64,000 bases of DNA. It comes from DATJPD01 sp035506575 (GTDB lineage Bacteria; Pseudomonadota; Alphaproteobacteria; CACIAM-22H2). This document shows positions 57,872 through 64,000 of this stretch, one piece after another. The stretch is from NCBI GenBank assembly GCA_035506575.1, contig DATJPD010000082.1:62001-126000 (forward strand), written 5' to 3'. The translations under genes were made by a program, and so were the position numbers. Under the pieces are notes generated by a model. The model was not told the DNA's origin. It worked only from the letters and a program-made list of their open reading frames with translations, and did not search any database. How positions within the stretch are numbered: position 1 is the stretch's first letter; each line of letters begins with the position of its first letter.

Positions 57872-58240
57872 TTATGCGACGCAGATGCCCGGCACCGCGA
57901 CCTTCTGGAAAAGGTGCGGGACAGCAACGGCCGAGGACGGATAGGCCGACAGTGTTGCCCTGAACTCCGGATGCGTGAACGCAGCGCGGAAATGGGCTGT
58001 CGTCTCCCAGACCGCGTAGTTCAGATAGGTTGGACTTTCACCGATCGCGCGGTGAAGCTGGGTCGAGATGAAGCCCGGCTGCCGTTTCATGAAGTCCGCA
58101 TCGTCCTGCCAAGCTTTGAGAAAAGTCCGCTCGTCGGCCTTATCGAGTGTAAAGACGTTGACGAGCACGACCGGGGAGGCATCGACGGCGAGTTGACGTT
58201 CGATCGGAAAGGTTGGGTCCAGCGGGCGCAGCAGCGGCAT
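57872..58240 (-). CDS. Antibiotic-biosynthesis-monooxygenase (ABM) fold protein
   Basis: A 122-residue dimeric alpha+beta barrel protein. The ABM pattern is visible: VVLVNVFTLDKADERTFLKA, WQDDADFMKRQPGFISTQLH, then YLNYAVWETTAHFRAAF. Members include small cofactor-free oxygenases and quinone-handling proteins. It is divergent from a MarR regulator across a palindromic operator, so it is likely that regulator's target. Confidence 0.78.
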   Translation of the reverse strand: MPLLRPLDPTFPIERQLAVDASPVVLVNVFTLDKADERTFLKAWQDDADFMKRQPGFISTQLHRAIGESPTYLNYAVWETTAHFRAAFTHPEFRATLSAYPSSAVAVPHLFQKVAVPGICVA

Positions 58241-58296
58241 GACAGGCTCCGTTCAGTATGGTCGAATGATGTCATCTTGGCATGGTAGATACATAT

Positions 58297-58322
58297 TATA
58301 TTGACATCATCATGTCAATATA
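58297..58322. promoter_or_regulatory. MarR operator, perfect 11-bp inverted repeat
   Basis: TATATTGACAT (58297-58307) and ATGTCAATATA (58312-58322) form a perfect inverted repeat around CATC, in the gap between the divergent ABM and MarR genes. TTGACA (58301-58306) inside the repeat could be a -35 box for the rightward marR promoter. A related GACATATG pair lies at 58323-58340. MarR proteins typically bind such sites and repress both flanking genes. Confidence 0.7.
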
Positions 58323-58337
58323 GACATATGGTGACAT

Positions 58338-58826
58338 ATGAAGGATGCTAAGCGAACCCCCGCTGGGACCGCCTTGACCGATCTCATTCTCGAGCTGTTC
58401 AGCCTCAACAACCGCATGCTGGCCGCTGGGGACAGACTGGTCGCCGGCCTTGGCCTGACGAGCGCCCGCTGGCAGGTCCTTGGCACCATCGTCGAAGCTG
58501 ATCGGCCGCAGCCCGTTGCGTGGATTGCGCGCGACATGGGAGCGAACCGCCAGAATGTTCAGCGCATCGTCAACGACCTGGAAAAAGATGGACACGTCGC
58601 TTTCGAGCCCAACCCGCACCACCGACGGGCGCAACTCGTCGTTCTGACCGGCAAGGGAAGGCGGACGTTTGAGGCTGCCATGCGTCTGCAGGCGCCTTGG
58701 GTTAACGAACTTTCAGAAGGGCTATTGATTAAGGATCTGGAGACAGTCCACCGTGTCCTAACGGCATTGCGGAAGAAGTTGGGGCACCGTCAAAATAGCG
58801 ACCAGATTCTACCCATAACTGGATGA
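58338..58826 (+). CDS. MarR-family regulator
   Basis: A 162-residue winged-helix regulator. The DNA-binding part reads GLTSARWQVLGTIVEADRPQ, PVAWIARDMGANRQNVQRIV, NDLEKDGHVAFEPNPHHRRA, QLVVLTGKGRRTFEA, a clean MarR fold. No cysteine appears at a known oxidant-sensing position. It faces the ABM-fold gene across a perfect 26-base operator and begins inside a second half-site, implying autoregulation. Confidence 0.88.
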   Translation: MKDAKRTPAGTALTDLILELFSLNNRMLAAGDRLVAGLGLTSARWQVLGTIVEADRPQPVAWIARDMGANRQNVQRIVNDLEKDGHVAFEPNPHHRRAQLVVLTGKGRRTFEAAMRLQAPWVNELSEGLLIKDLETVHRVLTALRKKLGHRQNSDQILPITG

Positions 58827-58964
58827 GAGTTGGGGCTCAGGTAAGCGATCAATAAGGTTCCCATCTTCCCTACATTGTATGGTCGCATCTCCATCACATT
58901 ACGCCCATCGCCCCGATTTCCGGATCATCATGAAAGAATTGCAAATTCCTATATGTGACGCCTT

Positions 58965-59627
58965 TTACAGCGCACGCTCCAACACGGTGCATTCCTGAAT
59001 GAATTCAGACTTCAAGCTGGGGTTTTCTTGCATAGCGCCGTAGAGCGCAGTGTTCACCATCCGGCTTGCGTTTGATGCACGGACCCCGCGATGTGTCTTA
59101 CACATGTGCACCGCGCTGATGCGCACGGCCAGGCCGCGTGGTTTCGTCCTCTCGACGAGGAAACTCCCGATCTGCTTGACTAGTTCTTCCTGATTCTGAA
59201 AGCGCGCCGCGAAATGATCGACGATGCGGTCGTATTTCGAGAGCCCGATGATCTTGCCGTCAGGCGCCGGCAGGATGCCGATGAAGGCGTGACCGTAGAT
59301 CGGCATCAGGTGATGAGCGCACAACGAGCGTACTGCAATTGGCCCGGTGACGATGAGCTGATCATAGCGTTCAGCGTTCTCGAATTCTGTGATTCTAGGA
59401 CAGTCTGAGAAACGGCCGCGCAAGAATTCCTTCACGTACATTCGGGCTACGCGCTGCGGCGTGTCGCGCGTGTTGTGGTCGTTGCGGTGATCGATGCGCA
59501 GGATGTCGAGCAGCTCGCCGATTTTTTGGCTCGCCGCCGCGATCATCGCCGCTTCTTCGGTGCTGCTGAGCGGGGCGTCGACGGCTTGGTTGGCACGGCG
59601 CGAAATTGGGAGAGCATGCACAGTCAT
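58965..59627 (-). CDS. folE: GTP cyclohydrolase I (FolE)
   Basis: A 220-residue enzyme that makes dihydroneopterin triphosphate for folate and pterins. Zinc ligands are Cys103 and His106 in SLCAHHLMPIYGHAF and Cys176 in HMCKTHRG; NTRDTPQRVARMYVKEFLRG and GLSKYDRIVDHFAARFQNQE complete the family pattern. The usual CEHH reads CAHH here, so one residue of the active-site loop is changed. It lies 16 bases downstream of the DUF6134 gene, in a row with decayed lipid and redox genes, so it may be a stress-linked second copy. Confidence 0.9.
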   Translation of the reverse strand: MTVHALPISRRANQAVDAPLSSTEEAAMIAAASQKIGELLDILRIDHRNDHNTRDTPQRVARMYVKEFLRGRFSDCPRITEFENAERYDQLIVTGPIAVRSLCAHHLMPIYGHAFIGILPAPDGKIIGLSKYDRIVDHFAARFQNQEELVKQIGSFLVERTKPRGLAVRISAVHMCKTHRGVRASNASRMVNTALYGAMQENPSLKSEFIQECTVLERAL

Positions 59628-59643
59628 CAGATTTTCCCTTCAG

Positions 59644-60291
59644 TCAAATGCGATCGTAGCGAATTTCGGAACCGTCCTGCGCGCGAGATACCAACGAGGC
59701 CCAGCGTCGATTGGGCTCGTACCAAAGGTCGAGGGTGGCATCGCCCGAAAGCATGTAGCGTTCGGCTGCGAGGAAAGTGCCGTCAGGGCGCCGCAGTCGT
59801 TCGAGCCCCGCTGGCTCGACCTTCGGACGCATCAGTCGGCCATCTTCGAGATTGATCCACGGCGCGCGTAGCTCCGCTTTGTTCCAATGACTTGCGGTTA
59901 GGGCTTCTCCGGGCGCCCGGTAAGGCGACACCTGTGAGCCCGACACCGAGAGCCCGTCACCCTCGCGCCGACACGAGAACGTCACCTTTTTTCCGTCGTG
60001 GTTCGTGGCGCTTTCGGAGGAGATCAACATTCCGCCCCGCCAGCGCTCAGTGCCGGTCAAGTTGTAGCGAAAGAGCGTAATCGGTCCGAAACCAACCTTG
60101 ATATCGATCGCAATGCGCACGTCGAAACCATCGTCCTGCGGGACAAAATCAAGCGTATGCGAGCCTATCGCGCCCCCGTTCCGCAGGACACGAAACGCCA
60201 GGCGACCATCACCGCATGGCGGTACGTAGGGCTCGGCCTCCGCTAACGGCGCGGCGCCGCAGCCGAGCAGGAAATCACGTCGCGTCATCAT
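59644..60291 (-). CDS. DUF6134-family exported protein
   Basis: A 215-residue protein with a short twin-arginine-like start (MMTRRDFLLGCGAAPLAEAE). The mature part is a beta-barrel-like sequence: LAFRVLRNGGAIGSHTLDFV, DGFDVRIAIDIKVGFGPITL, FRYNLTGTERWRGGMLISSE, then GKKVTFSCRREGDGLSVSGS. This matches DUF6134 proteins, common in photo-oxidative stress clusters. Its ATG overlaps the stop of a decayed cfa-like gene (60288-60291), which shows the original operon order. Confidence 0.75.
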   Translation of the reverse strand: MMTRRDFLLGCGAAPLAEAEPYVPPCGDGRLAFRVLRNGGAIGSHTLDFVPQDDGFDVRIAIDIKVGFGPITLFRYNLTGTERWRGGMLISSESATNHDGKKVTFSCRREGDGLSVSGSQVSPYRAPGEALTASHWNKAELRAPWINLEDGRLMRPKVEPAGLERLRRPDGTFLAAERYMLSGDATLDLWYEPNRRWASLVSRAQDGSEIRYDRI

Positions 60292-60785
60292 CCGCGCAGC
60301 TGCCTCACTCCTGCATCGATGACGCCGGTGCGAAATCCGGCCTCGCAATAGGCGAGATAGTAGTCCCAGAGTCGCCGGAACCGGGTCGAGAAGCGGAGCG
60401 CGGCGACCTCATGGCGCGCCGCAAAAAGCGCGCGCCAAAGGTGTGACACGGGGCGCCGCCCTGAGCGAGCCGGATCGCCGGCCCGCCCCAGCCACAGCCG
60501 AGCTCGATTACGCTGTCGCCACCGTCAAGTGGCAGCAACTCCAGCACCCGTTCCAGCTTCGCCGCCTGGGCCTCTTCCATTGTTATCTCTGGCCTGCGGT
60601 ACAGTGCTGAGGAAAAGCTCATGGCGGGGTCGAGCCACACCGCGTAGAAAGTTGCCGAGGTCGTAATGCTCGACAATGTTCCGCTGGCTGCCACGCAGCG
60701 TATTGCTGCGGAACCCGTGTTGAAGGCTATTGTGCAGCCGCGTTGGCAGCGTTCCGCTGACGGTTTTCGCCAGCCCAGCATCGTT
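60288..60785 (-). pseudogene. Decayed cyclopropane-fatty-acid-synthase-like methyltransferase
   Basis: Fragments of one gene are found in two frames. The N-terminal part reads SNTLRGSQRNIVEHYDLGN; after a net loss of two bases the next frame gives FYAVWLDPAMSFSSALYRRP and VIELGCGWGGPAIRLAQ (SAM motif I). Then about 200 codons are missing and the frame returns to LWRALFAARHEVAAL, WDYYLAYCEAGFRTGV, ending at 60288. These are the start, middle and end of a Cfa-type methyltransferase. The gene cannot make a working enzyme. Confidence 0.75.
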
Positions 60786-60787
60786 GT

Positions 60788-60898
60788 CCGGGTCAGGCGA
60801 TGCGCTTTGGACAGCAGCCATGCGGCCGACAATCCAGCGATCCCTGTGCCGACGATGGCGATATTCAGTCTTTGGGCTCCCCGCGGCACTGGCTTCAT
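60788..60898 (-). pseudogene. N-terminal stub of an FAD-dependent oxidoreductase
   Basis: About 36 codons read LNIAIVGTGIAGLSAAWLLS then KAHRLT, the FAD-binding start of the amine-oxidase-like oxidoreductases that precede DUF1365 and cfa genes in RpoE/ChrR-type clusters. After that the sequence switches to the cfa remnant. At least 380 codons of this gene and any DUF1365 gene are absent. Confidence 0.7.
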
Positions 60899-60923
60899 TC
60901 TCCAATACGCTGCTACGGGTCGG

Positions 60924-60949
60924 TACGGTGCGGCTGCGCGATTGGATCA
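60924..60949 (-). promoter_or_regulatory. ECF-sigma-type promoter, leftward
   Basis: On the minus strand TGATCC (60944-60949) is followed after exactly 16 bases by CGTA (60924-60927), about 25 bases before the oxidoreductase start. The same TGATCC-N16-CGTA layout occurs on the other strand. The -35 TGATCC fits targets of RpoE-type (ECF11-like) sigma factors of alphaproteobacteria. Confidence 0.65.
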
Positions 60950-60961
60950 CTGAAAAACCTG

Positions 60962-60987
60962 TGATCCAATCCGAGCTGAGCTACGTA
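60962..60987 (+). promoter_or_regulatory. ECF-sigma-type promoter, rightward
   Basis: TGATCC (60962-60967), 16 bases, CGTA (60984-60987), directed at the sigma-factor stub. Together with the leftward copy it forms a 10-bp perfect inverted repeat (60941-60950 with 60961-60970; ATTGGATCAC / GTGATCCAAT). Autoregulation by the sigma factor is the natural reading. Confidence 0.65.
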
Positions 60988-61076
60988 TCGCAGGCATGAT
61001 TTTCCTGGCGCCGTTGGAGAGCCCGGTCGCGTCGCGCAAAACTGCAGGCGTCATCCTGGCCCTGTCGGAAGCGGTG

Positions 61077-61241
61077 ATGGCGGGTGAAAGGGAACCATTC
61101 GACGCTGAAGGGCGGATCGAGGCGGTGGCGCAACGGCGCGATCGCGCCGCCTTTCGCCAGCTTTTTTCTTATTATACCCCCCGCCTTAAGGCCTACCTCG
61201 TGCCGCGTGGCGCCAATCGCCACCGCTTGCGGCCACGATGA
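61077..61241 (+). pseudogene. N-terminal stub of an ECF sigma factor (RpoE-like)
   Basis: A frame with GGAAG before its ATG at 61077 reads AEGRIEAVAQRRDRAAFRQL then FSYYTPRLKAYLVPRGAN, the sigma-region-2 start of alphaproteobacterial RpoE-type ECF factors (normally about 170 residues). The homology stops after PRGAN, and the frame ends 8 codons later. Regions 2.2 to 4 and the usual anti-sigma ChrR gene are missing. An upstream ATG at 60996 is possible but lies almost at the expected transcript start. Confidence 0.7.
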
Positions 61242-61813
61242 AGATCCTGGCCCTGTGCCGCACCTACCCCGCGCACCCTGATCCCGCCACTGCGGCAGCC
61301 AACCTCATTGCCCTCGTGGTCGCGCTGAACGGCCCGTTTTACCCGCTCTACGTCATCGGCGTGATCGGTTGGTCAGGTCTGCCGACGTTCGCGACCATGC
61401 TCGCCAGCCCGTTATTTTTCGCGGTGCCGTGGGTGTCGCGCCGTAATTCGCTCGCGGGGCGCGTCGCGCTTCCGTTGATTGGCACGGCCAACAGCATGTG
61501 GTGTGCAAAGCTTCTCGGCATCGCCTCGGGAGTTCAGCTGTTCTGCATTCCCTGCATCATGCTCGCGGCACTGCTTTATCGCGACCGGGAACGGTGGTTA
61601 GGCCCGGCGCTGATCGGGCTCGCCTTGTTGCCGCTATTTGTGCCGGAAGGAATTCTTGGCCCGCCGCTTCTGCCTATGGATGCCCCCGAAGCCGCTCGCC
61701 TCGTTCCATTAAACGTGGCCTGCATTGGCACGTTGATGGGGCTGCTGGCTCTGCAGTTCAGAAAAGTCTTCTCTGAAATCGAGACGTCGCGCAACAGAGC
61801 GATAATGAATTGA
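61238..61813 (+). CDS. Membrane protein of unknown function
   Basis: A 191-residue protein with five or six hydrophobic segments (AANLIALVVALNGPFYPLYV, TFATMLASPLFFAVPWV, GVQLFCIPCIMLAALLY, WLGPALIGLALLPLFVPEGI and VACIGTLMGLLALQF), ending in a short charged tail. It looks like a sensor-type membrane module that has no attached enzymatic domain. It begins inside the sigma-factor stub and its stop overlaps the lipocalin-like start (TGATG). I do not recognise the family; it may itself be truncated. Confidence 0.5.
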   Translation: MKILALCRTYPAHPDPATAAANLIALVVALNGPFYPLYVIGVIGWSGLPTFATMLASPLFFAVPWVSRRNSLAGRVALPLIGTANSMWCAKLLGIASGVQLFCIPCIMLAALLYRDRERWLGPALIGLALLPLFVPEGILGPPLLPMDAPEAARLVPLNVACIGTLMGLLALQFRKVFSEIETSRNRAIMN

Positions 61814-62097
61814 TGTTTTCAGGCATCGCCGCTCACAGGCTTCCGGTTCTCGTTCTTTTTGCCTTGCTCTTGGCAAGCTGCACCGGCAAGCCCGATGGCG
61901 TCGACCCAGTCCGGCATTTCGACGTGCCACCCCGGGTCGAGGCGGCCACCGTGTATGATCGCGTCGCAGCCGCCGCCAATCACATCGATCTCCTCGTCCC
62001 TCGCCGCGATGAGCCAACAGTCTCGCGTGGTGCAAGCCCGATCGTCGGGAGGCAGGTGCAAAAGGACCCCAGAGTGGGCGGGGACAATTTGGGATAG
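61813..62097 (+). pseudogene. N-terminal stub of a lipocalin-type lipoprotein
   Basis: The frame opens with a lipoprotein signal (LPVLVLFALLLASCTGKPDG) followed by VDPVRHFDV, as in bacterial lipocalins (Blc), which continue with RYLGTWYEIARLDH. Here the sequence turns to unrelated PPRVEAATVYDRVAAA right after HFDV, so the barrel is missing. The remaining ~45 codons to 62097 have no match. Lipocalin genes are common members of RpoE/ChrR-type clusters. Confidence 0.5.
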
Positions 62098-62141
62098 TAA
62101 TAGGTCGTACTAGCCTGGCTGATTTCCCGCGCACCAAAACT

Positions 62142-62819
62142 CTAAGCTTTGTCGATGTCGATCGATTTATCGCAAGGCTTGCCGTGGGAAGAAAACCGGT
62201 TCGCTGTGGCGGTCTCGACACGAGCCTGCAGGTCGGCAATCTGGCGCCTCAGCGGCTCGACAGCCGAAGCGAACTCTGAGGCCGTGTATCTTGGTGTAAT
62301 GTGCTGCGGGCAGTTCCAGTCAAATCCCGTCACTGTCACGCGCATCGCATGCTCAATGGTGGCGCCGTAGTTCACCACTTCGAGCCGCACTTTTAGATCC
62401 GGATGGTCTTCGATTTCGACCACCGTCATATGTCCAAGGACTTTCAGGCGGCGCTGCGCCGAGTAGTCCATGAAGATCATGGCGACGCGGTCGTTGTCCG
62501 ATGCGTTGCCGATTGTCACGTACTGCCGATTTCCGCTGAAGTCCGCCCAGCCCAGGGTTTGAGTGTCTAGTATCCGCACGAAGCCCGCCGGCCCCCCGCG
62601 ATGCTGCACATGCGGCCAGCCGGTGGCGGACACCGTAGCCAGGTAGAAGCTGTCCCGGGCACCGATGAAGGCTGCTTCCTGTTCCGTGAGGCCCGCAGCT
62701 ACCGCGTCGCCGGTGGCGTGGCGATTAAGGAAGCGCTCATACCCTGCCCGCGACCCATGTCGGGTCTGCTCGGCCTGCACGGACGGGGTGAAGACGGTTT
62801 CCAGGAATCGATTGGGCAT
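62142..62819 (-). CDS. Pyridoxamine-phosphate-oxidase-fold flavoprotein
   Basis: A 225-residue split-barrel protein. PNPOx-like phrases are FLATVSATGWPHVQHRGGPA equivalents (IGARDSFYLATVSATGWPHV), VRILDTQTLGWADFSGNRQY and DNDRVAMIFMDYSAQRRLKV, which form the FMN site. The C-terminal 70 residues include WNCPQHITPRYT and a short coiled coil (VEPLRRQIADLQARVETA). It is probably a small flavin-dependent oxidoreductase acting on an oxidised cofactor or toxin. It lies 31 bases after the SDR gene, same strand. Confidence 0.83.
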   Translation of the reverse strand: MPNRFLETVFTPSVQAEQTRHGSRAGYERFLNRHATGDAVAAGLTEQEAAFIGARDSFYLATVSATGWPHVQHRGGPAGFVRILDTQTLGWADFSGNRQYVTIGNASDNDRVAMIFMDYSAQRRLKVLGHMTVVEIEDHPDLKVRLEVVNYGATIEHAMRVTVTGFDWNCPQHITPRYTASEFASAVEPLRRQIADLQARVETATANRFSSHGKPCDKSIDIDKA

Positions 62820-62850
62820 AATCCGAATCTCCACACATGGGTCCGGCCGG

Positions 62851-63600
62851 TTAGATCTGGGCTGAGCCCCCGTCGACAAACAACTCACTTCCGGTGACGA
62901 AGCTGCTGTCGTCCGAAGCAAGGAAAAGGGCCGCACGGGCACTCTCCTCAGGTTCGCCGAGACGCCCGAGCGGCGTCGTTGATTTCACAAAGGTGACCAT
63001 TGCATGATGGGCTTCTTCGGAGGCCGCAAGATCGTGCCACCCAGGGGTGGAGGTGGCACCGGGTGAGAGCACGTTGACGCGGATCTTTCGCGGCGCGAGG
63101 TCGAGTATCCAACTACGCGCGAAGTTGCGGATCGCGGCCTTGCTCGCACTGTAGACGCTGAAGCCAGGGGTGCCTCTTGTTGCCGCGGTGGAGCCTGTCA
63201 GGATGATGGAGCTTCCGTCCCTGAGCAAAGGTAGCGCCTTCTGAACGGTGAAGAGGGTGCCTTTCACATTGGTCGAAAATGTCCTGTCGAAGTGTTCCTC
63301 GGTGATGGACTCGAGGGCAACGAACTCGCCGCCTCCCGCATTGGCAAAAAGCACGTCAATCACCCCGGCCTCGTCACGTACGATCGCAAACAGATGATCG
63401 AGGTCAGCAAGCTTGGAAATATCGCCCTGAACACCCCGGGCGTTCCTGCCTACCTCCGCAACCGCGGCATCGAGCTCTTTCTTGCGACGTCCCGTCATGA
63501 AAACGTGAGCGCCTTCCGCCGCAAAGAGCTTTGCAGCAGCCAAACCGATGCCACTATTTGCGCCGGTAATTACGGCGACCTTTCCTTGGAGCCTACCCAT
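62851..63600 (-). CDS. Short-chain dehydrogenase/reductase
   Basis: A 249-residue SDR. Rossmann start GKVAVITGANSGIGLAAAKL, NAGGGEF, catalytic Ser in IILTGSTAATRGTPG, Tyr and Lys in YSASKAAIRNFARSW, and the C-terminal SSFVTGSELFVDGGS. Substrate unknown. The ATG at 63598-63600 overlaps the dps stop by eight bases, so the Dps, SDR and PNPOx genes form a stress-type operon. Confidence 0.87.
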   Translation of the reverse strand: MGRLQGKVAVITGANSGIGLAAAKLFAAEGAHVFMTGRRKKELDAAVAEVGRNARGVQGDISKLADLDHLFAIVRDEAGVIDVLFANAGGGEFVALESITEEHFDRTFSTNVKGTLFTVQKALPLLRDGSSIILTGSTAATRGTPGFSVYSASKAAIRNFARSWILDLAPRKIRVNVLSPGATSTPGWHDLAASEEAHHAMVTFVKSTTPLGRLGEPEESARAALFLASDDSSFVTGSELFVDGGSAQI

Positions 63601-64000
63601 CGCGGCCTGCCTCGAACAGAAACCAGGTGCGCTTTTCCGCCTCGTCGATCCAGACCTCGAGCAGGCTTGTCGTGGCGACATCACCGTGCTTATCGCAAAC
63701 ACCGTGAGTCTCGCGCATCGCTTTGGCGAGTTGCCTGTTGTCGTCGCGCAGTTCCGCCAGCATGTCACCCGGCGTGACGTAGTCCGCGTCGTTATCCAAA
63801 ATTCGTTGCAAGCGTTTTATGTTGCCGATCGAATGCAATGTTTTACCGCCGAGCTTACGCACGCGTTCGGCGATGGGATCGGTTATGCCAAAGATTTGAT
63901 CGGCCTGCTCGTCGAGCAAAAGGTGATAATCCCGAAAGTGCGAGCCTGACATGTGCCAATGAAAATTTTTTGTCTTGAGATACAGCGCAAAGATGTCCGC
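63593..64000 (-). CDS. dps: DNA-protection protein Dps (partial, N-terminus outside)
   Basis: The frame enters from the right edge. Visible residues include FALYLKTKNFHWHMSGSHFR and DYHLLLDEQADQIFGITDPI, which carry the ferroxidase histidine, Asp and Glu of Dps proteins, then IAERVRKLGGKTLHSIGNIK. The C-terminal helix reads ETHGVCDKHGDVATTSLLEV WIDEAEKRTWFLFEA. Dps binds DNA and oxidises iron with peroxide. About 35 N-terminal residues lie beyond the window. Its stop overlaps the SDR start. Confidence 0.88.
   Translation of the reverse strand, partial: ADIFALYLKTKNFHWHMSGSHFRDYHLLLDEQADQIFGITDPIAERVRKLGGKTLHSIGNIKRLQRILDNDADYVTPGDMLAELRDDNRQLAKAMRETHGVCDKHGDVATTSLLEVWIDEAEKRTWFLFEAGRDG

Noticed and set aside
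58929..58956. A further TGATCC with a downstream CGTA on the minus strand, after folE
   Set aside because: The spacing is 18 rather than 16 and it does not face any gene start.
62030..62110. Possible insertion-sequence remnant (AAAGGACCCCAGAGTGGGCG region)
   Set aside because: It vaguely recalls transposase-flanking sequence, but no inverted ends, target duplication or transposase frame could be found.

Overview
The window is high-GC DNA with dense bacterial operons and reads as the chromosome of an alphaproteobacterium, most likely of Rhodospirillales/Rhizobiales type. The evidence is gene order and family content: rpmF-plsX-fabH-ihfA-merR after a cytochrome bc1 chaperone gene and bamE; rpiB-glyA-nrdR-rib-nusB-thiL; a MucR/Ros regulator; a K+-insensitive membrane pyrophosphatase; and a liv transporter followed by a DUF6867-type gene. 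No rRNA operon, CRISPR array, prophage or intact insertion sequence was seen. One tRNA gene (Pro, GGG) is present.

Layout. 1-3.1 kb: small genes, a glycosyltransferase, two small exported proteins and an ArsC-like reductase. 3.1-8.5 kb: housekeeping block (tRNA-Pro, merR, ihfA, fabH, plsX, rpmF, yceD, CBP3-type chaperone, bamE). 8.6-13.4 kb: hppA, a TauD-type dioxygenase, an MFS transporter and a small exported protein. 13.5-21.5 kb: a long leftward operon rpiB-glyA-nrdR-ribD-ribE-ribB(X)-ribH-nusB-thiL. 21.5-26.9 kb: mucR and a branched-chain amino acid type ABC transporter whose binding-protein gene is reduced to a C-terminal stub. 26.9-29.5 kb: a pentapeptide-repeat protein coupled to a histidine kinase. 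29.7-35 kb: a cupin and a PotABCD-like ABC importer with its GntR regulator. 35-39.6 kb: a TRAP transporter, a FadR-type regulator and uronate dehydrogenase, together a hexuronate uptake and oxidation module. 39.6-46.6 kb: adenylate cyclase, RidA, glutaryl-CoA dehydrogenase, valine-degradation enzymes and DoxX. 46.7-52.6 kb: hemB, then an unusual cluster of AMP-ligase, acyl carrier protein, WcbI-like protein and a convergent Fe(II)/2-oxoglutarate oxygenase-like protein. 52.7-57 kb: miscellaneous small genes and an ABC-F protein. 57-64 kb: a lower-GC, damaged region.

The right-hand 7 kb is the most disturbed part. It holds intact genes (TMEM175-type channel, ABM monooxygenase, MarR, FolE, DUF6134, PNPOx-like, SDR, Dps) between sharply truncated stubs of an ECF sigma factor, an FAD oxidoreductase, a cyclopropane-fatty-acid-synthase-like methyltransferase, a lipocalin and a small membrane protein. 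Two divergent promoter-like sites of identical layout (TGATCC-N16-CGTA) lie between the sigma-factor stub and the oxidoreductase stub. I read this as the wreck of a photo-oxidative-stress (RpoE/ChrR-type) regulon; assembly error is an alternative.

The best candidate for an undescribed system is 47.7-52.6 kb: an adenylating ligase, a dedicated carrier protein and a WcbI-like protein in one tightly packed operon, facing a three-part oxygenase-like protein. All functions are inferred by eye from sequence motifs and family resemblance; no database search was run.
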